NCBI GenBank assembly: GCA_041740995.1
Contig: JBGSKY010000274.1
Span: forward strand, 1 to 64,000
DNA from: JBGSKY01 sp041740995
GTDB lineage: Bacteria; Planctomycetota; Planctomycetia; Pirellulales; Pirellulaceae
Length of the DNA stretch: 64,000 nucleotides
Direction: 5' to 3'
The position numbers and the translations under genes are program-made. The notes under the pieces are model-generated. The model saw only the letters and a program-made list of their open reading frames with translations. It did not search any database and was not told the DNA's origin. This document shows, one piece after another, positions 53,799 to 62,277 of this stretch (positions are counted from its first letter, which is position 1; each line of letters opens with the position of its first letter).

Positions 53799-54173
53799 AT
53801 GAGCGATACAAAAATTACCGGCGTTGTCCATCACATCGAAGAGACGAAGAGTTTTGGTGCGAAGGGCTTTCGAAAACGACTCGTAGTTCTGGAACAAGAC
53901 AACGGTCGATTCGTAAACTACATTCCGGTCGACTTTCTACAAGAAGCTTGTGACACGGTTGACGACTTATCAGTGGGCGATCAAATCGTAGTGACTTATC
54001 GGTTAAGCGGTCGCAAATGGCAACGCGATCCGCAAAGCGAAGTCAAATATTTTCTATCTGCTGAAGCCTTGTCATTTGAGACTTTGGGCAGTCGGAGTAC
54101 AAGCCCAAGTAAAGATCCAAACGATGCGTTTGATGAAGCAAGCAGCGACGAAGACGGCGACGTACCGTTCTAG
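53799..54173 (+). CDS. DUF3127 OB-fold protein with SSB-like C-terminal tip
   Basis: 124 residues. The first 95 make a beta-rich OB-type domain (KITGVVHHIEETKSFGAKGF, VVLEQDNGRFVNYIPVDF, VGDQIVVTYRLSGRKWQRD) of the DUF3127 family. The tail is Ser/Asp/Glu-rich and ends DEDGDVPF. The last residues are like the DDDIPF tip by which single-strand DNA-binding protein recruits repair and replication proteins. I infer a DNA- or RNA-binding role in genome maintenance. It is co-oriented and 24 bases from the acetyltransferase gene, and is followed by a terminator. Confidence 0.8.
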   Translation: MSDTKITGVVHHIEETKSFGAKGFRKRLVVLEQDNGRFVNYIPVDFLQEACDTVDDLSVGDQIVVTYRLSGRKWQRDPQSEVKYFLSAEALSFETLGSRSTSPSKDPNDAFDEASSDEDGDVPF

Positions 54174-54174
54174 C

Positions 54175-54216
54175 CTCGAATACTCCGCCCAGCGTGAGGT
54201 GTTCGAGTTGCTTTTT
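54175..54216 (+). terminator. Terminator after the DUF3127 gene
   Basis: Stem CTCGAATACT / GGTGTTCGAG (with wobble pairs) and an 18-base loop, then TTGCTTTTT. It lies between the DUF3127 gene and the convergent fliW end. Confidence 0.65.
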
Positions 54217-54218
54217 GA

Positions 54219-54680
54219 CTAAGCTGCAGCACGAACACGTTCGCTTTGCACGTTCGATTTGTTGCCCAGTTGCCCGATCGGCAACGCAAGAACTTGTGAA
54301 TCAGTAGTAATGATTTGAACAGCGATCTGGCGAGTAGCATTGAGCAGAATTGGGCTTTTCAGATTAGCCGTCAACAAATCTTGATTGCGACTTACAACGC
54401 TCAATACGTAAACCGCGTCCTGTTGGCGAAGATGCAATTGGGACAGGTCGCGTTTTGAAACTTGAACGCGATACTCAGAATCAAATCGACGAGGCGAGAC
54501 GACTGGAACCGCGACATGCGCTAGCGCAATGGATTGCAGCCATGCAACGCTCGCGTTATTCGTGTTGGACAGCAAGACCCAATGCCGCGACGATTCAAAC
54601 CCAATCAAGCCATGCGGCATAAGAATGATGTCGCTTTGCTCGATACTCAGCAAGCCAAATCGGCTGGATGTAATTTGCAT
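54219..54680 (-). CDS. fliW: Flagellar assembly factor FliW
   Basis: 153 residues from ATG 54680, chosen because GAGGG lies five bases before it; an upstream ATG would add eight. FliW binds flagellin and CsrA and so couples filament growth to flagellin translation. Seen: SSRFGLLSIEQSDIILMPHG, GLIGFESSRHWVLLS, SVAWLQSIALAHVAVPVVSP and LLNATRQIAVQIITTDSQV, all typical. It ends the flgN-flgK-flgL-fliW run. In most genomes csrA follows, but here the next gene is the convergent DUF3127 gene. Confidence 0.9.
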   Translation of the reverse strand: MQITSSRFGLLSIEQSDIILMPHGLIGFESSRHWVLLSNTNNASVAWLQSIALAHVAVPVVSPRRFDSEYRVQVSKRDLSQLHLRQQDAVYVLSVVSRNQDLLTANLKSPILLNATRQIAVQIITTDSQVLALPIGQLGNKSNVQSERVRAAA

Positions 54681-54801
54681 GGCACCCTCACAAATGATCT
54701 GCAACTCGATGCATGATCGTTAACTGGTAACTAACTCAAGCTTTGTCTTATCGGTATGATCGGCACAATTTAACGCCGGCTCCGCCAAAAGAACCAAAAA
54801 A

Positions 54802-56778
54802 CTACAAGTAATTGAACAGCGAAGTGCTGTTCAGTGCGGCTAGCAATCGCAGCGACGCTTCGTAGGCCGCTTGCCTGGAATTCAGTTCCGCGACGGCGCT
54901 AGCAAAATCAGTGTCCAGAATCTCCGATTGACGTTCAGTCGCTTTGAGAATTTGATCTTCGTTGGAGTATTGCAGCGACTCAATCTGCTGTTGATCGACT
55001 CCGATGCGGCCACGGACAGCGGTCACTCGATTTGCGTCATCATCTAAGGCAGTCGAAATCCTCGCAAAAGCGGACTGGTCGTTATCGCGGATTGCGTTTC
55101 TCAATCGCAGCAATGTATTGAACAGCCCGTCGACTTCTTGCGGATTACTATCTTTGCCAGTGATTGTAAAATTCGTTCCATCACTGGAACCGATCGCTTC
55201 GGCTTCACCTGGAGGAATCAGCCCAAGACCGGTCGCAGCCTGCGATCCACCGACATTTCCGATGACAAACTTTTCGTCGGGCAAACCGCTCAAAGGGGTT
55301 GAGAAAACCAATCCGTTTCCAGAATTGTTAACTGCCGCCGTTATCTTTAGAGCTGGATCTTGATTGTCGACATGGTTGTTGATTATCGCGATTGCATCGT
55401 TGACAGTGATCGCTCCAGCGAGACTAATCTTGAACGCAGTGCCATCGGTGCGGGTGATTTCAAGATCGTCTCCCTCGCCACGATAAATTCCTTGACCATG
55501 ATTCAAGTCATCCAATCGAATGTTGCCATGAAATGTTTTTAGGCCTAGGCGCGACGCTAGATTACCGCTGACTTCGGAGATTGAAAAATCAACCCCGCTG
55601 AGTGCCGATTTGATTTGCAAGCGTCGACCATCTGTACTGATATCTGCGCGAACGCCCGCGCCGGAATTGTTAATCTTGATTAAAACGTCTTCTATCGTTT
55701 GTGAGCCAGTCAAATCAATGGCGTAATCGCGATTACCTTGAGTAATTTTTATGCTGCCAGAAAGATCGAATCCGGCACCACCGAGCAACTGATCAAGTCC
55801 AGTATTTCGCGTTAGTACCGGCTGCAAATCTCGTCCGACGATCGGCAAGCCGGGCGCGGCAACGACGGTTTCAATTCCAAGATCGGAGGCAAGCCGACCA
55901 CCACCGACGTTAGCGATCCGCAGAGTGCCACCTAAACCATCCGTAAAATCGATTCGAATCTGATTGCCGTCAAGAGTAGCAGATATTTCCCGATCCCCTA
56001 GGGTTTTGCCGTTCAGCGTTTCAACGATGTCTCCGAGCCTATGCGATTTTGCAAGATCGATAATGACCTGATTGTTACCGTCGGACAGTTGAATCGCTCC
56101 TTTAGTTATCCCTTGGCCATTGTTTAGATTTTCTAGTTTCGTCTGCAAGGTTGCCAATGGTGCCAGATCGGTCAACCCAATGACCCCTTGCGAGCTGACA
56201 CCGAACGCTTGTTCGCTGCTAATACTATGACCGATCAAAGAGTCCTGGTCGCCAATGGTGTTTAGCGTTAACGAATCGCCGTTGAAGAGGATTCCGTCAT
56301 TGGTTGTCGTTGTAAAGGGAGCGACTCGAACTAATCCTCCGGCGAAGAGATATCGATCTTGATATTGCCGATTTCCAAGGCTTATCAGTCGATCGATTTG
56401 ATTGTCCAATTGAAATACCAAGGCCTGTCGATCGCTGTCGGATGTGACCGTGTTCGCGGCTTCGAGCAGTATGCTTTTCGCGTTGTTTACCAAGTCGTTG
56501 GTTTCAGCCAAGGCGATTTCAGAAGTTCCAAGGTAGTTTTCGGCACTTTTCAGGTTGACTAGTCGCTGCCCCTGGTTTTCTTGGAGCCGTTGCAGTGCAA
56601 GGACACGGATTGCAGAGCCAGGATCATCGCTTGGTCGGGTGAATCGTTGTCCGCTAGCGATTTGAGTTTGCAGCTTATTGAGCGCGATTTGGTCGTACTG
56701 CAATTGCGAGAGCGAACGAGTGCGATTGAGTGAATCACTGACGCGGCCGGCAACGACTGGATAAAACGAGTTGGACAT
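54802..56778 (-). CDS. flgL: Flagellar hook-filament junction protein FlgL (long form)
   Basis: 658 residues from ATG 56778, one base after the flgK stop (TAA at 56780-56782). Flagellin-like ends: QYDQIALNKLQTQIASGQRF, TRPSDDPGSAIRVLALQRLQ near the N terminus and AVAELNSRQAAYEASLRLLA near the C terminus. It is twice the usual length of about 300. The extra 300 residues contain three flagellin hook-IN type repeats (around 220-310, 330-410 and 415-525), each with a GxxxG-Q-like start and Asn-rich end, for example GAIQLSDGNNQVIIDLAKSH and GSIKITQGNRDYAIDLTGSQ. It is the adapter between hook and filament. Confidence 0.9.
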   Translation of the reverse strand: MSNSFYPVVAGRVSDSLNRTRSLSQLQYDQIALNKLQTQIASGQRFTRPSDDPGSAIRVLALQRLQENQGQRLVNLKSAENYLGTSEIALAETNDLVNNAKSILLEAANTVTSDSDRQALVFQLDNQIDRLISLGNRQYQDRYLFAGGLVRVAPFTTTTNDGILFNGDSLTLNTIGDQDSLIGHSISSEQAFGVSSQGVIGLTDLAPLATLQTKLENLNNGQGITKGAIQLSDGNNQVIIDLAKSHRLGDIVETLNGKTLGDREISATLDGNQIRIDFTDGLGGTLRIANVGGGRLASDLGIETVVAAPGLPIVGRDLQPVLTRNTGLDQLLGGAGFDLSGSIKITQGNRDYAIDLTGSQTIEDVLIKINNSGAGVRADISTDGRRLQIKSALSGVDFSISEVSGNLASRLGLKTFHGNIRLDDLNHGQGIYRGEGDDLEITRTDGTAFKISLAGAITVNDAIAIINNHVDNQDPALKITAAVNNSGNGLVFSTPLSGLPDEKFVIGNVGGSQAATGLGLIPPGEAEAIGSSDGTNFTITGKDSNPQEVDGLFNTLLRLRNAIRDNDQSAFARISTALDDDANRVTAVRGRIGVDQQQIESLQYSNEDQILKATERQSEILDTDFASAVAELNSRQAAYEASLRLLAALNSTSLFNYL

Positions 56779-56779
56779 C

Positions 56780-58486
56780 TTAGACAATGTTCACAAGGGT
56801 ATCAAAAAGTTCATTGGCAACCGATATAACCCGCGAACTGGCTTGGAAGGCGCGTTGATACAAGAGCAAATTAGCGGCTTCTTCATCGAGACTGACACCA
56901 GAGATCCCAAGATGTCGAGCTTCCAAAGCATTACGAAAATTTTGTAGGCCATCGGTAATCGTTTGTTGGCTGTTGATGTCTTGAGCTGTGCGTGCGACAA
57001 ACGACTCGTAGTTTTCTTGCAAGCTCAGGCCATCCAATTGCGATTGGCCTTTGGTGAACGCGTCAGTCAGGGCGAGCGCATTTCGCGCCCCTGAGCCTGG
57101 ACCGTCGAGGCTAACGGCGAGGAAACGTGAATCTTTTGTCAGCTCATTGCGGACCGAAATATTACTTGCAGAATCGCCGACAAAAAACGTATTGATGCCT
57201 AACGCAGACAACGCTCCAGAGGAATCTTCGGCGAACGAAAAAGAAATCGATTCTGAATCGCTTTTGATACGAAATCGCCCGTCGTTGCCGATGCTTGCTT
57301 CCAATCCATCGATCGCGTTGATGCTCGATGCGATTTGCTCAGCGGTAGTGTCGGAAAAATCACCAAGTTGACGAACGTTAATTTCGTAGCTTTTAGACGT
57401 GTTTGTTGCCGCGTCGCGAACATCAATTCGAAACGATCCATTGTCAATGTCGATACCTGCGGCGGCTTGTTCAAGAGGGCTCTTTGGTTTGCTGACCACA
57501 GTCTCGCCCGTAACGCTGCTGAATCCAATTGATCCCTGCCCTTGCGAGTGGACTCGATTGACAATGTTAATCACATTTTTTGCAAACGAATCTAGTTGCG
57601 AGCCAAAGCTTCCGCCGACGGCGGTTCGTTGCTCATAAAGGCCTCGGAGTCGTCCACCGGTGACATTGAGTTTCGAGTCGGTATCAATGAGTCGGATCTC
57701 CGTCGGTTGTGCCGAATCTGAACTGTTGAGCGACACTTTGACTTGGCGAGAGAAACCGTCAGCAACCAAATAGTCACCACCAACGATTATCGTTACCGCC
57801 CCGTTGCTTTGTTCGGTCGCTTTAAAATCAATTAACTCCGATAGCTCATTCATCTTGGACAAGCGCTCGTCGCGTAGACCGACCGCATCGGAGTTAGAAA
57901 TTCGTCCACCTTCAGTTTCAACAATCCGCTTATTCAAGTTAGCAATGCTGTCGGTGAGGCGATTGATCTCAGTGCTAACAGTTGCGATCTCTTGTGTCGC
58001 TTGTTGCTGAACGCTTTTGGTTTTATCGGAAAGCGTGCGGACAGCTAACGATAGTTCTTCGCCACGCCTGATCGCGACTGCTCGGACCGAATTGCTTTGC
58101 GGGTCGTTGGCTACGTCTTGCAAAGAATTACTAAATCGAGAAAGAGCAGAAGAAATATCCTGATCTCCTAATTCATTGAGCGCATCTTGCAAATTTTGTA
58201 AGCCGTCAACAAGACTCTGTTGGTAACTCAACTGGCTTTGCGTTTCCCGCAAACGATCAGTGACAAAATAGTCAATCTGCTGTTGAACGCCAACGGCCAC
58301 AACGCCTTGACCAATGACGAGATTACCCTGTTGGTATCCGTTCGCTGGCGCCTGAACCAATCGCTGACGGATGTACCCTGGTGTGTTGGCGTTGGAAACA
58401 TTATTCCCGGTAACCTGCAATCCGAGCTGGGCAACCCGGAGCGCGTTGGAAGACTGTTGAATGGAACTGAAGAGTGACATCGGCAA
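56780..58486 (-). CDS. flgK: Flagellar hook-associated protein FlgK
   Basis: 568 residues; the second ATG (58480) is an alternative start. N terminus LGLQVTGNNVSNANTPGYIR is the rod/hook-type signature, and the C terminus ISGVSLDEEAANLLLYQRAF then QASSRVISVANELFDTL is canonical. Between them lies a hook-IN-like repeat (around 340-430). FlgK forms the first hook-filament junction. It is flanked by flgN 8 bases upstream and flgL 1 base downstream. Confidence 0.94.
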   Translation of the reverse strand: MPMSLFSSIQQSSNALRVAQLGLQVTGNNVSNANTPGYIRQRLVQAPANGYQQGNLVIGQGVVAVGVQQQIDYFVTDRLRETQSQLSYQQSLVDGLQNLQDALNELGDQDISSALSRFSNSLQDVANDPQSNSVRAVAIRRGEELSLAVRTLSDKTKSVQQQATQEIATVSTEINRLTDSIANLNKRIVETEGGRISNSDAVGLRDERLSKMNELSELIDFKATEQSNGAVTIIVGGDYLVADGFSRQVKVSLNSSDSAQPTEIRLIDTDSKLNVTGGRLRGLYEQRTAVGGSFGSQLDSFAKNVINIVNRVHSQGQGSIGFSSVTGETVVSKPKSPLEQAAAGIDIDNGSFRIDVRDAATNTSKSYEINVRQLGDFSDTTAEQIASSINAIDGLEASIGNDGRFRIKSDSESISFSFAEDSSGALSALGINTFFVGDSASNISVRNELTKDSRFLAVSLDGPGSGARNALALTDAFTKGQSQLDGLSLQENYESFVARTAQDINSQQTITDGLQNFRNALEARHLGISGVSLDEEAANLLLYQRAFQASSRVISVANELFDTLVNIV

Positions 58487-58494
58487 GCTCTCTT

Positions 58495-59058
58495 TTAGGC
58501 GGTTGAATCGAGGATAAAGCCACCTTGGAAAGCGTTCATCTCATTGGTTGCGTAGGTTGCTGGCTGCCGTTGGCCGCTACGCACGATGAAAAGTAATTCA
58601 TCGACGAACCTTACTGTTTGAGTCGTCGATATCCATTGGCTTAGCCCTTGCTGTCGAATACTGGCGATTCGGTTTTCCAATCGCTTGAGCTGCAATAGGC
58701 GGCTAGACTTGTTTTGAACCCCAGAATCACTGACGCACTCTTGCAAAGAATTGACTGCTAATGCTGTGAGCATCGCCTTGCGTTCAGCCATCAGAGATTT
58801 TAAGCTAGCTACGATCGGCTCGCCGGACTCAATCGCAGCATTTAATTTTATTGAATCCGCATCCATTGCTAGCGTTCGAAAGTTAGCGATCCAATTTTCC
58901 CAAGTGACAAGCAAGCGATCGGCAACGCCGCACCAGTTGTCTAGCCAATCAGCGATTGTTCCGCAGTGTTTGCCTGCGATTACTGCGGCTGCGTTGAAAT
59001 CGATCATTGCTAAAAACCATTTCCTGCAAGAGTCAATTGGCAGTGAATTCAGGTGCAA
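58495..59058 (-). CDS. flgN: FlgN-type flagellar export chaperone
   Basis: Up to 187 residues; the ATG at 59007 (MIDFNAAAVIAGKH) gives 170 and is as likely. FlgN is a helical chaperone that holds FlgK and FlgL until export. The protein is helical and the position directly before flgK is the usual place for flgN. Sequence conservation in the family is weak, so the call rests mainly on context. Confidence 0.7.
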   Translation of the reverse strand: MHLNSLPIDSCRKWFLAMIDFNAAAVIAGKHCGTIADWLDNWCGVADRLLVTWENWIANFRTLAMDADSIKLNAAIESGEPIVASLKSLMAERKAMLTALAVNSLQECVSDSGVQNKSSRLLQLKRLENRIASIRQQGLSQWISTTQTVRFVDELLFIVRSGQRQPATYATNEMNAFQGGFILDSTA

Positions 59059-59214
59059 AAGCTGCTCAATCCTTAATATCGGGTTACCTTGCCAGCACGA
59101 TCTAGTAAAAATTAGGCAATCGCAGACACTAGTTTCATTGCCTGCAATGGTGCGGTCTTGGGCAGAGTCTCTAACCTTGATAGTTTCAATAATTTAACCA
59201 GTGAAGAATTAGTC

Positions 59215-61047
59215 ATGACCCAGTCTACCGAAGCGCTGCCATCGCTACCCGTTGAGCACACCAAGCTCCATCCAGCGTTGTTGGCGTGGATCGACGAGAT
59301 GTCTAAATTGTGCAATCCTTCCGAGGTTCGATGGTGTACTGGTAGTGATGATGAGTGGTCAGAGTTGTGTAACACTTTGGTTGAAGGAGGAACATTTATC
59401 CCGTTGAATGCCGATAAACACCCCAACTCATTTCTGGCGCGGACTGATCCATCCGATGTGGCGCGAGTCGAGGAGCGAACTTTTATTTGTTCGTTGCGAG
59501 AATCGGATGCAGGCCCTACCAATAATTGGGTCGAGCCGACGATGATGCAAGAAACCCTAAATCAAAAGTTTGAAGGGTCAATGCAGGGCCGAACCATGTA
59601 CGTTGTTCCCTTCTGTATGGGGCCGCTGGACAGCCCGTTGGCTTTGATCGGAGTCGAGATAACTGACTCGCCATACGTTGTTGTGAACATGAAAATTATG
59701 TGCAACATGGGGACACCAGTTCTGGAAAAGTTACAAGAAAACGGAGACTTCTTGCGTTGCGTTCATTCTGTAGGCTTGCCATTAGACAAAGGCAAAGCTG
59801 ATGTTCCATGGCCGTGTAATCGAGAGAAGTATATCGTTCATTTTCCAGAATCACGCCAAGTATGGAGCTTCGGCAGTGGTTATGGTGGCAACGCATTGTT
59901 GGGCAAAAAGTGTGTCGCCCTTCGCTTGGCAACCGTTATTGCGCGAGACGCAGGTTGGCTGGCTGAACACATGCTGGTTATGGGGATTCAATCTCCGGAC
60001 GGGCGGAAGAGCTATGTCACGGCTGCGTTTCCAAGTGCCTGCGGAAAAACCAACTTGGCGATGTTGCAACCGCCGCCTGCCCATGCCGCTGAAGGTTGGA
60101 AAACGACGCTGGTCGGGGATGATATTGCTTGGTTGTGGCCTGGAAAAACTGGCAAGCTGCACGCGATAAATCCTGAGACTGGATTCTTAGGCGTTGCTCC
60201 TGGGACATCTTGGGATTCAAACCCTGGCGCAATGGAGGCGCTCAGCAAGAATGCAATTTTCACCAACGTAGCAATGACAGATGACCATTGTGTTTGGTGG
60301 GAGGGACATAGTGAACCGCCGGCGCATCTCATCGATTGGCTTGGGCGTGATTGGACACCGCAATGCAGTGAGCCGGCGGCCCATCCGAATTCGAGATTTA
60401 CAGCTCCAGCGGGTCAATGTCCTAATATTGACGAAGCGTGGCAAGATCCCGATGGAGTGCCAATCGATGCAATAATTTTTGGCGGGCGACGTCCGTCAAC
60501 GATGCCTCTAATTTTCCAAGCCTTCGACTGGACGCACGGAGTGTTTCTCGGTGCCACACAAGGCTCGGAGACTACGGCAGCGGCGGCTGGGAAAACAGGA
60601 TTGGTCCGCCGTGATCCGATGGCGATGCTACCCTTTTGTGGCTACCACATGGGTGACTACTTGGCTCACTGGTTAGAAATGCGTAGCAAGATCAAGCACT
60701 TACCGCGAATGTTTCACGTCAACTGGTTTCGTAAGAACAAGTCGGGGGAGTATGTTTGGCCAGGATTTCGTGAAAACCTCCGCGTACTCGAATGGATTGT
60801 CCAAAGATGCCAAGGCAGAATCAGCGGTCACGAAACACCGATCGGTTGGATTCCTCACTGGAATGATTTTGATACTAATGGACTGACTGATTTTGACGTC
60901 ACACAATTCGAAGACGCGATGCGTTTTGATCGAGCTGAATGGCTAGCCGAAATCTTGGCTCAAAGCGACTTCTTTTTGAAGCTGTATCACAAGATGCCTA
61001 AGGAGCTAATGTGCCAACGCGAATTGCTCATGGCAAGATTAGCTTAG
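59215..61047 (+). CDS. pckG: Phosphoenolpyruvate carboxykinase (GTP)
   Basis: 610 residues from ATG 59215; a TTG at 59158 is unlikely. The enzyme turns oxaloacetate and GTP into PEP, GDP and CO2 and starts gluconeogenesis. Seen: WCTGSDDEWSELCNTL, GRTMYVVPFCMGPLDSPLAL, the P-loop FPSACGKTNLAML, metal site VGDDIAWLWPG, FGGRRPSTMPLIFQAFDWTH and VNWFRKNKSGEYVWPGF. All match the GTP family. It is divergent from the flagellar operon and convergent with the aminotransferase gene. Confidence 0.96.
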   Translation: MTQSTEALPSLPVEHTKLHPALLAWIDEMSKLCNPSEVRWCTGSDDEWSELCNTLVEGGTFIPLNADKHPNSFLARTDPSDVARVEERTFICSLRESDAGPTNNWVEPTMMQETLNQKFEGSMQGRTMYVVPFCMGPLDSPLALIGVEITDSPYVVVNMKIMCNMGTPVLEKLQENGDFLRCVHSVGLPLDKGKADVPWPCNREKYIVHFPESRQVWSFGSGYGGNALLGKKCVALRLATVIARDAGWLAEHMLVMGIQSPDGRKSYVTAAFPSACGKTNLAMLQPPPAHAAEGWKTTLVGDDIAWLWPGKTGKLHAINPETGFLGVAPGTSWDSNPGAMEALSKNAIFTNVAMTDDHCVWWEGHSEPPAHLIDWLGRDWTPQCSEPAAHPNSRFTAPAGQCPNIDEAWQDPDGVPIDAIIFGGRRPSTMPLIFQAFDWTHGVFLGATQGSETTAAAAGKTGLVRRDPMAMLPFCGYHMGDYLAHWLEMRSKIKHLPRMFHVNWFRKNKSGEYVWPGFRENLRVLEWIVQRCQGRISGHETPIGWIPHWNDFDTNGLTDFDVTQFEDAMRFDRAEWLAEILAQSDFFLKLYHKMPKELMCQRELLMARLA

Positions 61048-61065
61048 TGAACTCTCAACAAGCAG

Positions 61066-62277
61066 TCATTTAGTTGAAGGTTGGCTAACGTCCGCGATGC
61101 ACTGAGCCAGACTGGTGCATAGATAATCCATCGTTTTATCAGACATTCCAGCAACATTGATTCGTCCGGTGCCGAGGATATAAATCGCGCGATTAGTCTT
61201 CAACCACGCCGCATGATCTTTGCTGAGGCCAGAATAAGAGAACATGCCTTTCTGCTTATTCAAGAACGAAAAATCTTGGTCGCAACCGCTCTCCGACATG
61301 CCCGCGACGAAACTCTTTCGCATTCGATCGATTCGCGATCGCATTGCATCGACTTCACCTTGCCATTGTTCACAAAGCTCAACGTCATTGAGTATTTCCG
61401 CCACGATCGCTGCACCATGACGCGGGGGATTGGAGTAGTTTGATCGAACAACTTGTTTGGCTTGTGACAATGTAGCTATTGCGGCTGCTTCATCGGCACA
61501 GATAAACATCGCGGCGCCAGTTCGCTCGCTGTATAGACCAAAATTCTTCGAGAAAGATGCGCAAACGATGGCCTCGGGGCACATGCTAAGCAGGTGTTCG
61601 ACGGCGAATCGATCGTTGGGCAATCCATCTCCGAAGCCTTGGTACGCAAAATCAATCAAGGGGATCATGCGTAGCTTAGAAATAGACGTAGCCAAGCTCT
61701 CCCACTGCACGCCCGATGGATCAATGCCGGTTGGGTTATGGCAGCAAGCGTGCAAACAGATCAAGTCGCCAACTTGAGCATGTTTCTCAAGGTGTTCAAT
61801 GGTCGCTTCGATATCGGCTGAAACTCTATCGCTGCTGAGATAAGGATACACTTTGACTTCAAGGCCGGCGGCTGTAAAAATCGCGGTGTGATTGGCCCAC
61901 GTTGGATCACTGACCCAGATACGTTTCGTCATTGAAAAATTTGCTGCAACATCGCCAGCGATGCGCAGGGCGCCAGTGCCTCCAGGGCTTTGGAGCGTCG
62001 CAACTCGCTCGCTCGGAAAAAGCTTTCCAAGAGCCAGTTGAGTGACGGCAGTGTTGTATGCGACAAGTCCCTCGATGCCCAAATAACCTTTCGATTTTTC
62101 GGAATCGAGAATTTTTGCTTCCGCTGCTTTGACCGATGCGAGGACCGGTGTCTGGCCCAAGTCGTCTTTAAAAACCCCGACTGTCAGATTCACTTTTTCC
62201 TTACGAGTATCTTTTTGAAACTCGTCTGACAAACCTAGAATGGAATCGGGTGGCGCGACCGGTAGTGTTTCGAACAT
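61066..62277 (-). CDS. Aromatic/aspartate amino acid aminotransferase
   Basis: 403 residues. PLP-dependent class I (TyrB/AspC group): N-terminal PDSILGLSDEFQKDTRKEK, VNLTVGVFKDDLGQTPVL, PGGTGALRIAGDVAA, HACCHNPTGIDPSGVQWESL and the PLP lysine in ASFSKNFGLYSERTGA, with the substrate Arg near RINVAGM. It transfers amino groups between aspartate or aromatic amino acids and 2-oxoglutarate. Its first 43 bases overlap the end of the upstream membrane protein gene, so both are probably coupled. Confidence 0.93.
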   Translation of the reverse strand: MFETLPVAPPDSILGLSDEFQKDTRKEKVNLTVGVFKDDLGQTPVLASVKAAEAKILDSEKSKGYLGIEGLVAYNTAVTQLALGKLFPSERVATLQSPGGTGALRIAGDVAANFSMTKRIWVSDPTWANHTAIFTAAGLEVKVYPYLSSDRVSADIEATIEHLEKHAQVGDLICLHACCHNPTGIDPSGVQWESLATSISKLRMIPLIDFAYQGFGDGLPNDRFAVEHLLSMCPEAIVCASFSKNFGLYSERTGAAMFICADEAAAIATLSQAKQVVRSNYSNPPRHGAAIVAEILNDVELCEQWQGEVDAMRSRIDRMRKSFVAGMSESGCDQDFSFLNKQKGMFSYSGLSKDHAAWLKTNRAIYILGTGRINVAGMSDKTMDYLCTSLAQCIADVSQPSTK

